A DNA stretch of 64,000 nt, taken from Caulobacter sp. GTDB lineage: Bacteria > Pseudomonadota > Alphaproteobacteria > Caulobacterales > Caulobacteraceae. The DNA is taken from contig WGLL01000001.1 in NCBI GenBank assembly GCA_016125585.1, positions 216,391-280,390 of the forward strand. Direction: 5' to 3'. Under the pieces are notes generated by a model, which did no database searches, was not told where the DNA came from, and saw only the letters and a program-made list of their open reading frames with translations. Below, in pieces: positions 18,659 to 27,627 of this stretch (position 1 is the first letter of the stretch; every line of letters begins with the position of its first letter). A program made the position numbers and the translations under genes.

Positions 18659-19588
18659 CTATGCCGCCTTCGAACGGCTGCGTCCCATCATCAGGGTGCC
18701 GAGCACCGAGCCGAGGATGGTCGGCAGGTCCTCACGGCGGACGACGCGGTCGACCATGCCCTTTTCGACCAGATATTCCGACCGCTGGAAGCCCGGCGGC
18801 AGGGTCTCGCGGATGGTCTGTTCGATGACCCGGGGCCCGGCGAAGCCGATCAGGGCGCCAGGCTCGGCCAGGTGGATATCGCCCAGCATGGCGTAGCTGG
18901 CCGTCACCCCGCCGGTGGTCGGATCGGTGAGGACCACGACGTAGGGCAGCTTCGCCGCCTTGAGTTCCTGGATGGCCAGGGTGGTGCGGGCCATCTGCAT
19001 CAGCGACAGGGTGCCTTCCTGCATCCGGGCGCCGCCGGCGGCGGTGTAGATGACCAGCGGGGCCTCGCGCTCGACCGCGGCGCGGGCGGCGGCGATGAAG
19101 GCCTCGCCCGCGGCCATGCCGAGGGAGCCGCCCATGAAGGCGAAGTCCTGCACCAGCACCACGGCGGGGACATTGCGGATCTTGCCGAAGGCCAGGGCCA
19201 TGGTGTCCGGCTCGCCGGTGGCCTTGCGGGCCTTGGCCAGGCGATCCTTGTAGGGGCTGCCGTCGGAGAAGGTCAGCGGATCCTCGGGCACCTCGGGCGT
19301 CGGCAGGACCTCATGGACGCCGTCGTCGAAGGTGAAGGCGAAGCGCTGCTTGGGCCCGATGCGCATATGCCGGCCGGCCGGGGTGACCCACAGGGCCGCC
19401 TCCAGGTCGGGTCGATAGATCATCTCGCCGGTGTCGGGACATTTGACCCACAGGTTTTCCGGAGTCTCGCGCTTGGTGAAGGCCCCGCGAACGCCGGGGG
19501 CGATGCGCGACAGCCAGCCGCCGCTGCGCTCCTTGCCGGAGACGGGGGGACGGGTGGGCTTGTCGCCCTTGGAGTCTGCCATAGCCAT
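18659..19588 (-). CDS. accD: acetyl-CoA carboxylase carboxyltransferase beta subunit
   Basis: AccD with AccA transfers carboxyl from biotin to acetyl-CoA, the first step of fatty-acid synthesis. The 309-residue protein has the crotonase-fold core: FGKIRNVPAVVLVQDFAFMG, SLGMAAGEAFIAAARAAVE, TAAGGARMQEGTLSLMQMA and PTTGGVTASYAMLGDIHLAE. The N-terminal zinc ribbon is eroded: WVKCPDTGEMIY is followed by LWVTPAGRHMRIG where CxxC pairs are normal, so only one of the four cysteines remains. It sits 13 bases after trpA on the same strand, the usual alphaproteobacterial order. Confidence 0.95.
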   Translation of the reverse strand: MAMADSKGDKPTRPPVSGKERSGGWLSRIAPGVRGAFTKRETPENLWVKCPDTGEMIYRPDLEAALWVTPAGRHMRIGPKQRFAFTFDDGVHEVLPTPEVPEDPLTFSDGSPYKDRLAKARKATGEPDTMALAFGKIRNVPAVVLVQDFAFMGGSLGMAAGEAFIAAARAAVEREAPLVIYTAAGGARMQEGTLSLMQMARTTLAIQELKAAKLPYVVVLTDPTTGGVTASYAMLGDIHLAEPGALIGFAGPRVIEQTIRETLPPGFQRSEYLVEKGMVDRVVRREDLPTILGSVLGTLMMGRSRSKAA

Positions 19589-19601
19589 CGTCTTTAAAGC
19601 C

Positions 19602-20444
19602 TCAAGCCTTACCGACTCTTGCCGAGCGCACAGCTTTCGCCAATGCGGCGGCTTTGGAAAGAACGCGCGCGGTCACGTTTTCGTTCGAATTTTCCCCGCC
19701 GGCTTCCAGAGCCGCCTGGACTTCATCGACGAAGGCGGAGCCGACGACAACCCCATCGGCCACTTTCGCCACGGCGGCGGCCTGTTCCGGGGTGCGGATG
19801 CCGAAGCCGACGGCGACCGGAAGGCCGGAGGCGGCCTTTACCCGCGCCACGGCGGGGGCGACGGCCGAGGCGTCGGCCGATTTGACCCCGGTCACCCCGG
19901 CGACGGAGACGTAATAGACAAAGCCGGAGGTCCGCTTGACCACGGTCGGCAGACGCTTGTCGTCGGTGGTCGGGGCGGTCAGGCGGATCAGGCTGACGCC
20001 CACCGCCTCCAGGGCGTCGGTCAGCTCGTCGGCCTCTTCGGGCGGACAGTCGACGCAGATCAGGCCATCAACCCCGGCGTCGGCGGCGCGGGCGGCGAAA
20101 GCTTCATAGCCGGCGCTGAACAGCGGGTTGAGATAGCCCATCAGCACGATGGGGGTGTCGGCGTCGCTCTTGCGGAAATCGGCGACCAGCTGAAGCGTCC
20201 GGTTCAGGGTCATGCCGGCCTTGAGGGCGCGCAGGGCGGCGCGCTGGATCGGCGGGCCCTCGGCCATGGGGTCGGAGAAGGCGTAGCCCAGCTCGATGAT
20301 GTCCACCCCGGCCCCCGGCAGGCCCTGAACGGTCTTCAGCGAGGTGTCGTAATCCGGGTCGCCGCCCATGACATAGGCGACGAAGGCGGCGCGGCCTTCC
20401 GCGGCGAGGGCCGCGAAGCGCTTGTCGATACGGTTGTGGCTCAA
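19602..20444 (-). CDS. trpA: tryptophan synthase alpha subunit
   Basis: TrpA releases indole from indole-3-glycerol phosphate for TrpB. The start chosen is TTG at 20444, overlapping the trpB stop as TTGA, giving a 280-residue protein of normal length; the open frame upstream lies inside trpB. Catalytic Glu51 sits in [13 protein letters not shown]; the residue matching E. coli Asp60 is Glu62, in [16 protein letters not shown]. The loop [24 protein letters not shown] and [13 protein letters not shown] phosphate-binding segments are intact. Confidence 0.95.
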   Translation of the reverse strand: MSHNRIDKRFAALAAEGRAAFVAYVMGGDPDYDTSLKTVQGLPGAGVDIIELGYAFSDPMAEGPPIQRAALRALKAGMTLNRTLQLVADFRKSDADTPIVLMGYLNPLFSAGYEAFAARAADAGVDGLICVDCPPEEADELTDALEAVGVSLIRLTAPTTDDKRLPTVVKRTSGFVYYVSVAGVTGVKSADASAVAPAVARVKAASGLPVAVGFGIRTPEQAAAVAKVADGVVVGSAFVDEVQAALEAGGENSNENVTARVLSKAAALAKAVRSARVGKA

Positions 20445-21673
20445 ATGGTCCGTCCCAGGGCTTCGGCGACGGTGAAGATGTCCTTGTCGCCGCGGCCGCA
20501 CATGTTCATCACGATGATCCCGTCCTTGCCGAGTTCCCTGGCGAGGTCGCCAACCCGGGCCAGGGCGTGGGCCGGTTCGAGGGCCGGGATGATGCCCTCC
20601 TGTTCGGCGCAGAGCTGGAAGGCGGCCAGGGCCTCCTTGTCGGTGGCGCTGACGTATTCGGCGCGGCCGGTCTCGTGCAGGAAGCTGTGTTCCGGTCCGA
20701 TGCCCGGATAGTCGAGACCGGCGCTGATCGAATGGGCGTCGATGATCTGGCCGTCGTCGTCCTGCAGCAGATAGGTCTTGTTGCCGTGCAGGACGCCCGG
20801 GCGACCGCCGGTCAGGCTGGCGGCGTGCTCGCCGGTCTCGATGCCGTGGCCGGCCGCCTCGACGCCGATCAGACGCACGCCCTCGTCGGCGAGGAAGGGA
20901 TGGAACAGGCCGATGGCGTTGGAGCCGCCGCCGATGCAGGCGACCACCGCGTCGGGCAGGCGGCCCTCGAGGCCGAGAATCTGCTCGCGGGCCTCATGGC
21001 CGATGATTGACTGGAAGTCGCGGACCATGGCCGGATAAGGGTGCGGCCCGGCGGCGGTGCCGATCAGATAGTAGGTGTCCTCGACGTTCGTGACCCAATC
21101 CCGCATCGCCTCGTTCATGGCGTCCTTGAGCGTGCCCGTGCCGGAGGTGACGGGACGCACCTCGGCGCCCAGCAGGTTCATGCGGAAAACGTTGGGCTTT
21201 TGCCGCTCGACGTCGGTGGCGCCCATATAGACCACGCAGGGCAGGCCGAAGCGGGCGCAGACGGTGGCGGTGGCGACGCCATGCTGACCGGCGCCGGTCT
21301 CGGCGATGATCCGGGTCTTGCCCATGCGGCGGGCCAGCAGGATCTGGCCAAGCGCATTGTTGATCTTGTGGCTGCCGGTGTGATTGAGCTCGTCGCGCTT
21401 GAAGTAGATTTTCGCCCCGCCGTAATAGGCGGTCAGGCGCTCGGCGAAATACATCGGGCTCGGACGGCCGGTGTAGTGGCGATGGAAGCTGGCCAGCTCG
21501 GCCTGGTAGTCGGGGTCAGCCTTGGCGGCGGCATAGGCCTCGCCCAGCTCCAGCACCAGCGGCATCAGGGTCTCGGCGACATAGAGACCGCCGAACTGGC
21601 CGAACTTGCCGCGGGCGTCAGGCAGGGAATTCCAGTCGTTGGGACGTTCGGAAGGCTTTACGGGGGCGTTCAA
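20441..21673 (-). CDS. trpB: tryptophan synthase beta subunit
   Basis: TrpB is the PLP enzyme joining indole and serine. The 410-residue protein shows [15 protein letters not shown] at the start, the PLP lysine Lys103 in [26 protein letters not shown] near 130 and the phosphate loop [12 protein letters not shown] near 250. It is preceded by trpF with a 7-base gap and followed by trpA with an overlapping start, so the three are made together. Confidence 0.97.
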   Translation of the reverse strand: MNAPVKPSERPNDWNSLPDARGKFGQFGGLYVAETLMPLVLELGEAYAAAKADPDYQAELASFHRHYTGRPSPMYFAERLTAYYGGAKIYFKRDELNHTGSHKINNALGQILLARRMGKTRIIAETGAGQHGVATATVCARFGLPCVVYMGATDVERQKPNVFRMNLLGAEVRPVTSGTGTLKDAMNEAMRDWVTNVEDTYYLIGTAAGPHPYPAMVRDFQSIIGHEAREQILGLEGRLPDAVVACIGGGSNAIGLFHPFLADEGVRLIGVEAAGHGIETGEHAASLTGGRPGVLHGNKTYLLQDDDGQIIDAHSISAGLDYPGIGPEHSFLHETGRAEYVSATDKEALAAFQLCAEQEGIIPALEPAHALARVGDLARELGKDGIIVMNMCGRGDKDIFTVAEALGRTI

Positions 21674-21680
21674 GGCGGGC

Positions 21681-22334
21681 TCACACGCTGCGCACGGCGT
21701 CCAGAAAGGCCGTGATCAAGGGGGCGTCCTTTAGCCCCGGACCCCGCTCCACGCCAGAGGAAACGTCGGCAACGGGCGCGCCGGAGACCTTCAACGCCTC
21801 GGCGACGTTCCAGGGATCCAGCCCGCCGGCCAGCAGATAGGGCCGGGCGTAGCGGCGGCCGGCCAGCAGCGTCCAGTCGAAGCGGGCGCCCATGCCGCCG
21901 GGCAGGGCCGAGCCGGCCGGGGGACGGGCGTCGAACATCAGATGGTCGACCAGGCCGTCGAAGGCGTCGGCGGCGGCGATGTCCTCGGCCCCCGAGACCG
22001 ACAGCACCTTGATGATTCCGGCGCCGGTGCGGGCCTGGACCTGCCTGGCCCGGGCGGGGGTTTCATGACCGTGCAGCTGGATCAGGTCAGGCTCAAGACC
22101 GGCCATCAGCTGATCCAGCAGGGCGTCGTCGGGATCGACGGTGACGGCGACGATCTTCGGCGGCCGGCGCGGCCCGTCGCGGCGCACCGGCGCGGCCAGC
22201 CGGGCGGCGGCGTCCGGGGTGACATAGCGGGGGCTGGCGGGAAAGAAGTTGAAGCCGATGAAGGCCGCGCCGCCGTCAACGGAGGCCTGAACGGTTTCGG
22301 CCGTCGACAGGCCGCAGATCTTGGCGGTGGGCAT
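21681..22334 (-). CDS. trpF: phosphoribosylanthranilate isomerase
   Basis: TrpF performs the Amadori rearrangement in tryptophan synthesis. The 217-residue barrel starts with the catalytic KICGLSTAE segment (Cys7) and continues with [26 protein letters not shown], and the phosphate-binding [14 protein letters not shown] and [14 protein letters not shown] (catalytic Asp) elements. Its ATG lies immediately after the TAG of the upstream secreted-protein gene with no spacer, which implies translational coupling to the mscL pair. Confidence 0.96.
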   Translation of the reverse strand: MPTAKICGLSTAETVQASVDGGAAFIGFNFFPASPRYVTPDAAARLAAPVRRDGPRRPPKIVAVTVDPDDALLDQLMAGLEPDLIQLHGHETPARARQVQARTGAGIIKVLSVSGAEDIAAADAFDGLVDHLMFDARPPAGSALPGGMGARFDWTLLAGRRYARPYLLAGGLDPWNVAEALKVSGAPVADVSSGVERGPGLKDAPLITAFLDAVRSV

Positions 22335-23219
22335 CTAGTTGCAGCCGGGCGGCGCGTTCAGGCGGGTCATGGTGACGGTTTCTTTGAAGCGATAGTCGCC
22401 CGGAGCGGATTTTGTCTGCGTCTGAGTCAATTTGACCGGCATCGCGTCACTGGCCAGGGACGCCTGGGTCTGCAGATGTTCCTCGTAGCCCTTGCTGGCG
22501 ACGGTGAACTGCGACTCGCGGCTGTAGGTGACCTGGCATAGCGCCGCATCGACGCTGTCGATCCTGAGGCTGCCGCCGCGAACCATGACGGACCCGTCGG
22601 GAAGCGTGGTCTCGGTGGTCGGCAGGGTCAGGGGTTTTTTCGGGATGAAGGGCTGGAACATGCCGCCGAGCGTGTTCACGTCCGCCGCCACCCAGTTGGA
22701 CACCCCGTCCGGCTGCGCTTCCAGTTGACCGAACAGCCCCTCGAGCGCCGCCCTCGCCGGCGCGTCGGCGGGGGACGTCCCGAGGTTGGCGAAAACCTGC
22801 CGGCGAACCGCCGGACCGTTCAGCGTATCGACGGGGTGGATGCCGTTGACCGTGTTGAAGTCGACCGGCACGCCGACAAAGGCGCTCATGATGTTCTGAA
22901 TACCGGGTTGGCGCGGATCGACGATGGCGATCTCCCGCAGCGTGAACCGCATGACCGGCTGCTGCGACGCCGCGTCGAGTCCAATCACCTCAAGGTCAAA
23001 AACCGCCTTGTTGGTCTGGCTCCCGGCCGCGTCGCCGGTCTCTGTCGACTGCGTTTCGGACCGATAGGTGAAGACATCGCCGATCTTGAAGGGGCGCGAC
23101 TGAGCCGCGAACAGATCCTCCCGCTTCGCCGGAACCCGCACCGCCGGCGGCGCGGCGGACGCCGGGACGACGAGCCCGAGGCAAAGCGCCGCCGCCAGAA
23201 ACGCGCGGAGGACCGCCAT
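22335..23219 (-). CDS. secreted protein of unknown function, coupled to mscL and trpF
   Basis: The 294-residue product has a Sec signal peptide (VLRAFLAAALCLGLVVPASA, cleavage near AAPPAV). The mature part begins with an IGDVFTYRSETQSTETG strand and continues as a predicted beta-rich domain; only two cysteines, near residue 230 and at the C-terminus (NAPPGCN). I recognise no family. The start is the ATG at 23219, which overlaps the mscL stop as TGATG, and the stop abuts the trpF start. The frame remains open further upstream inside mscL, but that part is a shadow. Confidence 0.7.
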   Translation of the reverse strand: MAVLRAFLAAALCLGLVVPASAAPPAVRVPAKREDLFAAQSRPFKIGDVFTYRSETQSTETGDAAGSQTNKAVFDLEVIGLDAASQQPVMRFTLREIAIVDPRQPGIQNIMSAFVGVPVDFNTVNGIHPVDTLNGPAVRRQVFANLGTSPADAPARAALEGLFGQLEAQPDGVSNWVAADVNTLGGMFQPFIPKKPLTLPTTETTLPDGSVMVRGGSLRIDSVDAALCQVTYSRESQFTVASKGYEEHLQTQASLASDAMPVKLTQTQTKSAPGDYRFKETVTMTRLNAPPGCN

Positions 23220-23749
23220 CACGTCTTTTTCGGTGCGGCGGGCTTCTTCGCGGCCGGTTTGCGGGCGACCGCCTTGGTCGCGGCGGGCGCCTTGGCCGGA
23301 ACCACCCTGGCGGCGGGCGGCGCGGCGGCGGCGGCCTTCTGGGCGGCCAGCAGGTCGCGGATTTCGATCAGCAAGGCTTCGCTGGGGGTCGGCGGCGGCG
23401 GCTTGGCCGGCTCCGGGGCCGCCGCTTCCTTGCGGCGGGCAGAGTTGACCAGCTTGACCAGCATGAACACCGCGAAGGCGACGATCAGGAACTGGATGAT
23501 GGTGTTGACGAACAGGCCGTAACCGATGGCGACCTCGGCCTTCTCGGTGACCGGGTCGGCCTGGACCAGGACATATTTGAGCTTGGAGAAATCGACCTCT
23601 CCCAGCAGCACGCCGATCGGCGGCATGATGATCTGGTCGACCAGGGCGGTGACGATCTTGCCGAAGGAGGCGCCGATGATCACGCCGACGGCGAGGTCGA
23701 CGACATTGCCCCGCGAGATGAACTGACGAAATTCGGCGACGATGCCCAT
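23219..23749 (-). CDS. mscL: large-conductance mechanosensitive channel MscL with long basic tail
   Basis: MscL is the pentameric inner-membrane valve that opens on hypo-osmotic shock. Residues ~1-100 are standard: [20 protein letters not shown] for TM1, [15 protein letters not shown], and [20 protein letters not shown] for TM2. After the usual C-terminal helix ([17 protein letters not shown]) comes an extra ~40-residue tail of Ala, Lys and Pro, histone-H1-like in composition, making it 176 residues against about 136 in E. coli. It lies 62 bases after ihfB on the same strand. Confidence 0.95.
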   Translation of the reverse strand: MGIVAEFRQFISRGNVVDLAVGVIIGASFGKIVTALVDQIIMPPIGVLLGEVDFSKLKYVLVQADPVTEKAEVAIGYGLFVNTIIQFLIVAFAVFMLVKLVNSARRKEAAAPEPAKPPPPTPSEALLIEIRDLLAAQKAAAAAPPAARVVPAKAPAATKAVARKPAAKKPAAPKKT

Positions 23750-23811
23750 GGCTGGTGTCTCCTGATGGTGTTCCGGTCCCGCTGCGACGCCGATGCCGCC
23801 CTGGCGACCGG

Positions 23812-24093
23812 TCAGTCGGCGTTGAGCCTGGCGCGCAGCTCCTTGCCGCTCTTGAAGAAGGGCACATGCTTGGCCCGCACATCAACCGTCTCGCCGGTGC
23901 GGGGGTTGCGGCCCGAGCGCGCCGGACGCGACCGCACGGAAAAGGCGCCAAAGCCGCGCAGCTCGACCCGGCCGCCCTGTTCGAGGGCGTGGATCATCTT
24001 CTCGAGGATCACGCCCACCACCCGCTCGATATCCTTCTGGGTGAGGTGAGGGTTCTCCGCCGCCAGACTGGCGATCAACTCGGACTTGATCAT
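23812..24093 (-). CDS. ihfB: integration host factor beta subunit
   Basis: IHF bends DNA at specific sites and serves in regulation and replication control in Caulobacterales. The 93-residue product has the HU/IHF fold: [20 protein letters not shown], then the conserved [20 protein letters not shown] arm and [23 protein letters not shown] start at ATG 24093; the frame extends upstream without homology. The IhfB-specific features are the HLTQKD helix and [13 protein letters not shown]. rpsA, the usual neighbour, lies 1.1 kb away because an unknown gene intervenes. Confidence 0.93.
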   Translation of the reverse strand: MIKSELIASLAAENPHLTQKDIERVVGVILEKMIHALEQGGRVELRGFGAFSVRSRPARSGRNPRTGETVDVRAKHVPFFKSGKELRARLNAD

Positions 24094-24239
24094 TCTTGTA
24101 TCCCCGGACCCCGCCGCTAAGGCCGGGCGACCTTTGCCCAACTCACCCTGAGTCTTCAAGGGGTTGCATGAAATTTGCGGCCGTTAAAACGGTCGCAACG
24201 CTGGGTGACTATGCTCAGGGCGAGTATGGGCGCGTAAAC

Positions 24240-25085
24240 ATGCAACAAACCACAGAGGCCGCGACCCGGCCTGATCCTCCCGCCGGTCTGGAGGCCATGC
24301 GGGGGCCAAGGGTCCGGGTCCGGCTGGCCGCATCGGTCGGCGGCGACCTGCTGATCGACGGGCGACTGCGGCCGGCGATCGGTCTGAAGGAGGGCGGCCT
24401 GCGCGGCCGGGCCCTGGTCTATCGACTGAGCGAGGTCGAGGGCGAGCATCGCCGACTCGACCCGGCCAGCCTGAACAGCGTCGACGCCGAACGGGTCGAT
24501 ATGGCGGCCATGGAGGCGGCCTTCAGCGCGCTGGAGCCGCAGGTTCCCGGCGAGCGCCCGCCGTTGCTGATCCTGCCGGTCAACTGGACCACCCTGAGAT
24601 CAGCGAAATCCCGCCGGCGGCTGTTGCGCCGGGTGGCGGTCGGCCAGATCGAGCATGGCGTCCTGGCCCTGTGCGAGGTCATCGGCCTGGACCCGGGCGC
24701 GCCCCGGACGGTGCTGCATGAGGTGACCGGCGGTCTGAAGCCGATCTTTCGCGGCGTCCTGGCGCGGACCCGTCCCGACCCGGCGATGGTGCGCCATCTG
24801 GCCGGCTGCGGCTTCACAGGCGCCACCATCCTGGCCGACCGCCTGGAAACCGCCGAGAACGACAAGGAAATGCTGCGGCGGGTGCTGATGCTGCAGTCCA
24901 TCGGCCCCGGCATCCTGATCCACGGCGTCGGCTCGGTGCTGGCCCTGGGCGCGGCCCGGACGGCGGGCGCCAGCTGGGCCAGCCTGGACATTACCCCGGG
25001 AGGCCGCGAGGCCAGCAAACTGCTGGCGGAAACAAAAGCGGCGGCCGGGGGGACCCGACCGCCGCATATCGTCGACCCGGCCTGA
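24240..25085 (+). CDS. uncharacterised protein between ihfB and rpsA
   Basis: A 281-residue product I cannot assign. It begins at ATG 24240 (alternatives at 24168 or 24096), with no strong ribosome-binding site, so the start is uncertain. An N-terminal ~20-residue Pro/Thr segment precedes a domain with repeated beta/alpha spacing: PPLLILPVNWTTLRS, then LALCEVIGLDPGAPRTVLHE, GCGFTGATILADRL and GILIHGVGSVLALGAARTAG. That rhythm suggests a barrel, possibly a degenerate EAL-type fold without its metal ligands; this is a guess. It is divergent from ihfB and convergent on rpsA. Confidence 0.6.
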   Translation: MQQTTEAATRPDPPAGLEAMRGPRVRVRLAASVGGDLLIDGRLRPAIGLKEGGLRGRALVYRLSEVEGEHRRLDPASLNSVDAERVDMAAMEAAFSALEPQVPGERPPLLILPVNWTTLRSAKSRRRLLRRVAVGQIEHGVLALCEVIGLDPGAPRTVLHEVTGGLKPIFRGVLARTRPDPAMVRHLAGCGFTGATILADRLETAENDKEMLRRVLMLQSIGPGILIHGVGSVLALGAARTAGASWASLDITPGGREASKLLAETKAAAGGTRPPHIVDPA

Positions 25086-25142
25086 GCGACCGGGCCCAGA
25101 GAGCCGCGCGGGCGCCGCAAGCGACGCCCGCGCCAGCGGTCC

Positions 25143-26855
25143 CTAGTCCTTCGAGGCCTTCTCGCGCAGGGCGGCGCCGAGGATGTCGCCCAGCGAAGCG
25201 CCGGAATCCGAGGAGCCGTACTGTTCGATGGCCGTCTTCTCGTCGGTCATCTCCAGGGCCTTGATCGAGACCGACACCTTGCGGGCGGCCTTGTCGATGG
25301 CGGTGACCTGGGCGTCGACGCGGTCGCCGACGGCGAAGCGCTCGGGGCGCTGCTCCTGACGGTCGCGCGACAGGTCCGACTTGCGGATGAAGGCGGTCAT
25401 CGGGGCTTCTTCGTCACCGAATTTCACTTCGATGCCGCCGGTGGTCACTTCGGTCACGGTGCAGGTGACGGTCTGGCCACGACGGAAGCTGTCGCCGGCC
25501 ATCGGATCGCCGGCCAGCTGCTTGACGCCCAGGCTGATGCGTTCCTTCTCGACGTCGACGTCGAGAACGCGCGCCTTGACCATGTCGCCCTTCTTGTACT
25601 TGGCCAGGGCTTCTTCGCCCGAGACGGCCCAGTCCAGATCGGACAGGTGGACCATGCCGTCGATTTCCCCGTCCAGGCCGATGAACAGGCCGAACTCGGT
25701 GGCGTTCTTGACTTCGCCCTCGACGGTCGAACCGATCGGGTGATCGGCCAGGAACTTCTCCCACGGATTGGCTGCGGCCTGCTTGAGGCCCAGGCTGACC
25801 CGGCGCTTGGAGCTGTCGACGTCCAGCACGATGACGTCCACTTCCTGCGAGGTGGAGACGATCTTGCCGGGGTGGACGTTCTTCTTGGTCCAGGACATTT
25901 CCGAGACGTGCACCAGGCCTTCAACGCCGGCTTCCAGCTCAACAAAGGCGCCGTAGTCGGTGATGTTGGTGATGCGGCCGGTGAACTTGGCGCCGACCGG
26001 GTACTTGGCTTCGACGCCGTCCCACGGGTCCGACTGCAGCTGCTTCATGCCGAGGCTGATGCGCTGGGTGTCGGGGTTGATCTTGACGATCTGGACCTTG
26101 ACGGTGTCGCCCACGGCCAGGACCTGGCTGGGGTGATTGACGCGCTTCCAGCTCATGTCGGTGACGTGCAGCAGGCCGTCGATGCCGCCCAGGTCCACGA
26201 AGGCGCCATAGTCAGTGATGTTCTTGACCACGCCTTCGCGGACTTCGCCCTCTTGCAGCTGGCTGACCAGCTCGGTGCGCTGTTCGGCGCGGGCTTCTTC
26301 CAGGATGGCGCGGCGCGAGACGACGATGTTGCCGCGCGGACGGTCCATTTTCAGGATCGCGAAGGGCTGTTCCTTGCCCATCAGCGGACCGACGTCGCGC
26401 ACCGGGCGGATATCGACCTGCGAACCGGGCAGGAAGGCCGAGGCGCCGCCGAGGTCGACGGTGAAGCCGCCCTTGACGCGGCCGACGATGGCGCCGGTGA
26501 CCGGCTCATTGCGGGCGAAGACTTCTTCCAGACGGGTCCAGGCTTCCTCGCGCTTGGCCTTCTCGCGGCTGATGACCGCTTCGCCGAGGGCGTTCTCGAC
26601 GCGCTCGAGGAAGACTTCCACGGTGTCGCCGACCTTTATGGTGGCCTTGCCGGTCTCGTCGACGCCGAATTCCTTGACGCTGATCCGGCCCTCGGTCTTC
26701 AGACCGATGTCGATGATGGCGACGTCTTTCTCGATCCCGACGACCTTGCCCTTGACGACGGTGCCTTCAGCGAAATCGCTGGCGCCGCCGAGGCTTTCAT
26801 CGAGAAGAGCGGCGAAATCGTCGCGGCTCGGGTTCAGGCTCATATCATCAGCCAT
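25143..26855 (-). CDS. rpsA: 30S ribosomal protein S1
   Basis: S1 captures mRNA on the 30S subunit. The 570-residue protein consists of six S1 domains, visible as repeated GxxxxGxVxxxxxxGxxV units: GTVVKGKVVGIEKDVAIIDIG (first), GAIVGRVKGGFTVDLG, EGVVKNITDYGAFVDLGG, FTGRITNITDYGAFVELEAG, VEGEVKNATEFGLFIGLDG, and VTCTVTEVTTGGIEVKFG. It ends with a short lysine-rich tail. The ATG at 26855 begins MADDMSLNPSRDD. It follows cmk on the same strand with a 118-base gap, the standard cmk-rpsA order. Confidence 0.97.
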   Translation of the reverse strand: MADDMSLNPSRDDFAALLDESLGGASDFAEGTVVKGKVVGIEKDVAIIDIGLKTEGRISVKEFGVDETGKATIKVGDTVEVFLERVENALGEAVISREKAKREEAWTRLEEVFARNEPVTGAIVGRVKGGFTVDLGGASAFLPGSQVDIRPVRDVGPLMGKEQPFAILKMDRPRGNIVVSRRAILEEARAEQRTELVSQLQEGEVREGVVKNITDYGAFVDLGGIDGLLHVTDMSWKRVNHPSQVLAVGDTVKVQIVKINPDTQRISLGMKQLQSDPWDGVEAKYPVGAKFTGRITNITDYGAFVELEAGVEGLVHVSEMSWTKKNVHPGKIVSTSQEVDVIVLDVDSSKRRVSLGLKQAAANPWEKFLADHPIGSTVEGEVKNATEFGLFIGLDGEIDGMVHLSDLDWAVSGEEALAKYKKGDMVKARVLDVDVEKERISLGVKQLAGDPMAGDSFRRGQTVTCTVTEVTTGGIEVKFGDEEAPMTAFIRKSDLSRDRQEQRPERFAVGDRVDAQVTAIDKAARKVSVSIKALEMTDEKTAIEQYGSSDSGASLGDILGAALREKASKD

Positions 26856-26973
26856 GTGGCTTTTGTCTCTTGCTGTGGAACGGCGGCGGGCGCTGTGGCC
26901 GGGAGTCCGGGCGTTCGGTTTCTATCGGAAGATCGTTGGCGCCCGCGGCTGGTCCAGAGAGCGGAGCGTTGGA

Positions 26974-27627
26974 TTAGCCCTCGGGATGGTCCCTGCGGGC
27001 GCGCGCCGTCTCGACAATGCGGCGGGCCGCATCGAAGGCGCGGTCTATATCCATTTGTGTGGTGTCTAGCAAGGCTGCGTCCGGGGCGATGACCATCGGC
27101 GAGTCGGATCGGCCGGAGTCGCGTTCGTCGCGCACGCGGATGTCGGCGAGGATATCGTCGTAGCTTACCGCCTCGCCCTGGGCGGTCAGCTGCTTCCAGC
27201 GGCGGTCGGCGCGGACTTCCGGCGTGGCGGTGACATAGAGCTTGGCCGGGGCGTCGGGGGCGATGACGGTGCCGATGTCGCGGCCGTCGATCACCGCGCC
27301 CGGCTCGCGGGCGGCGAAGGCCCGCTGAAAGTCGCGCAGGGCCTGGCGCACCGGGCTGTAGGCGGCGACCCGGCTGGCGGCCTCGCCGGCCTGGCGGGTG
27401 CGGACCTCGGGGTTTTCCAGGGTGGCCGGATCCAGCGACCGGGCGACGCGGGTGGCGGCCTCGACATCGCCAAGGTCCCCGCCCTCGGCCAGCAGCCGCA
27501 CGCCCACCGCCCGATAGAGCAGGCCGGAGTCGAGCACCGGATAGCCGTAGAGGGCGCCCAGGCGGGTGGCGATGGTGCCCTTCCCGGAGGCGGCGGGTCC
27601 GTCGACGGCGATGACGAAGCCCATCAT
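26974..27627 (-). CDS. cmk: cytidylate kinase
   Basis: Cmk phosphorylates CMP and dCMP. The 217-residue protein has the P-loop [17 protein letters not shown] near residue 8, [17 protein letters not shown] near 30, [20 protein letters not shown] near 125, and the [12 protein letters not shown] segment near 185. Its ATG at 27627 overlaps the aroA stop as ATGA; another ATG one codon later is equally usable. The aroA-cmk-rpsA order is conserved in alphaproteobacteria. Confidence 0.96.
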   Translation of the reverse strand: MMGFVIAVDGPAASGKGTIATRLGALYGYPVLDSGLLYRAVGVRLLAEGGDLGDVEAATRVARSLDPATLENPEVRTRQAGEAASRVAAYSPVRQALRDFQRAFAAREPGAVIDGRDIGTVIAPDAPAKLYVTATPEVRADRRWKQLTAQGEAVSYDDILADIRVRDERDSGRSDSPMVIAPDAALLDTTQMDIDRAFDAARRIVETARARRDHPEG

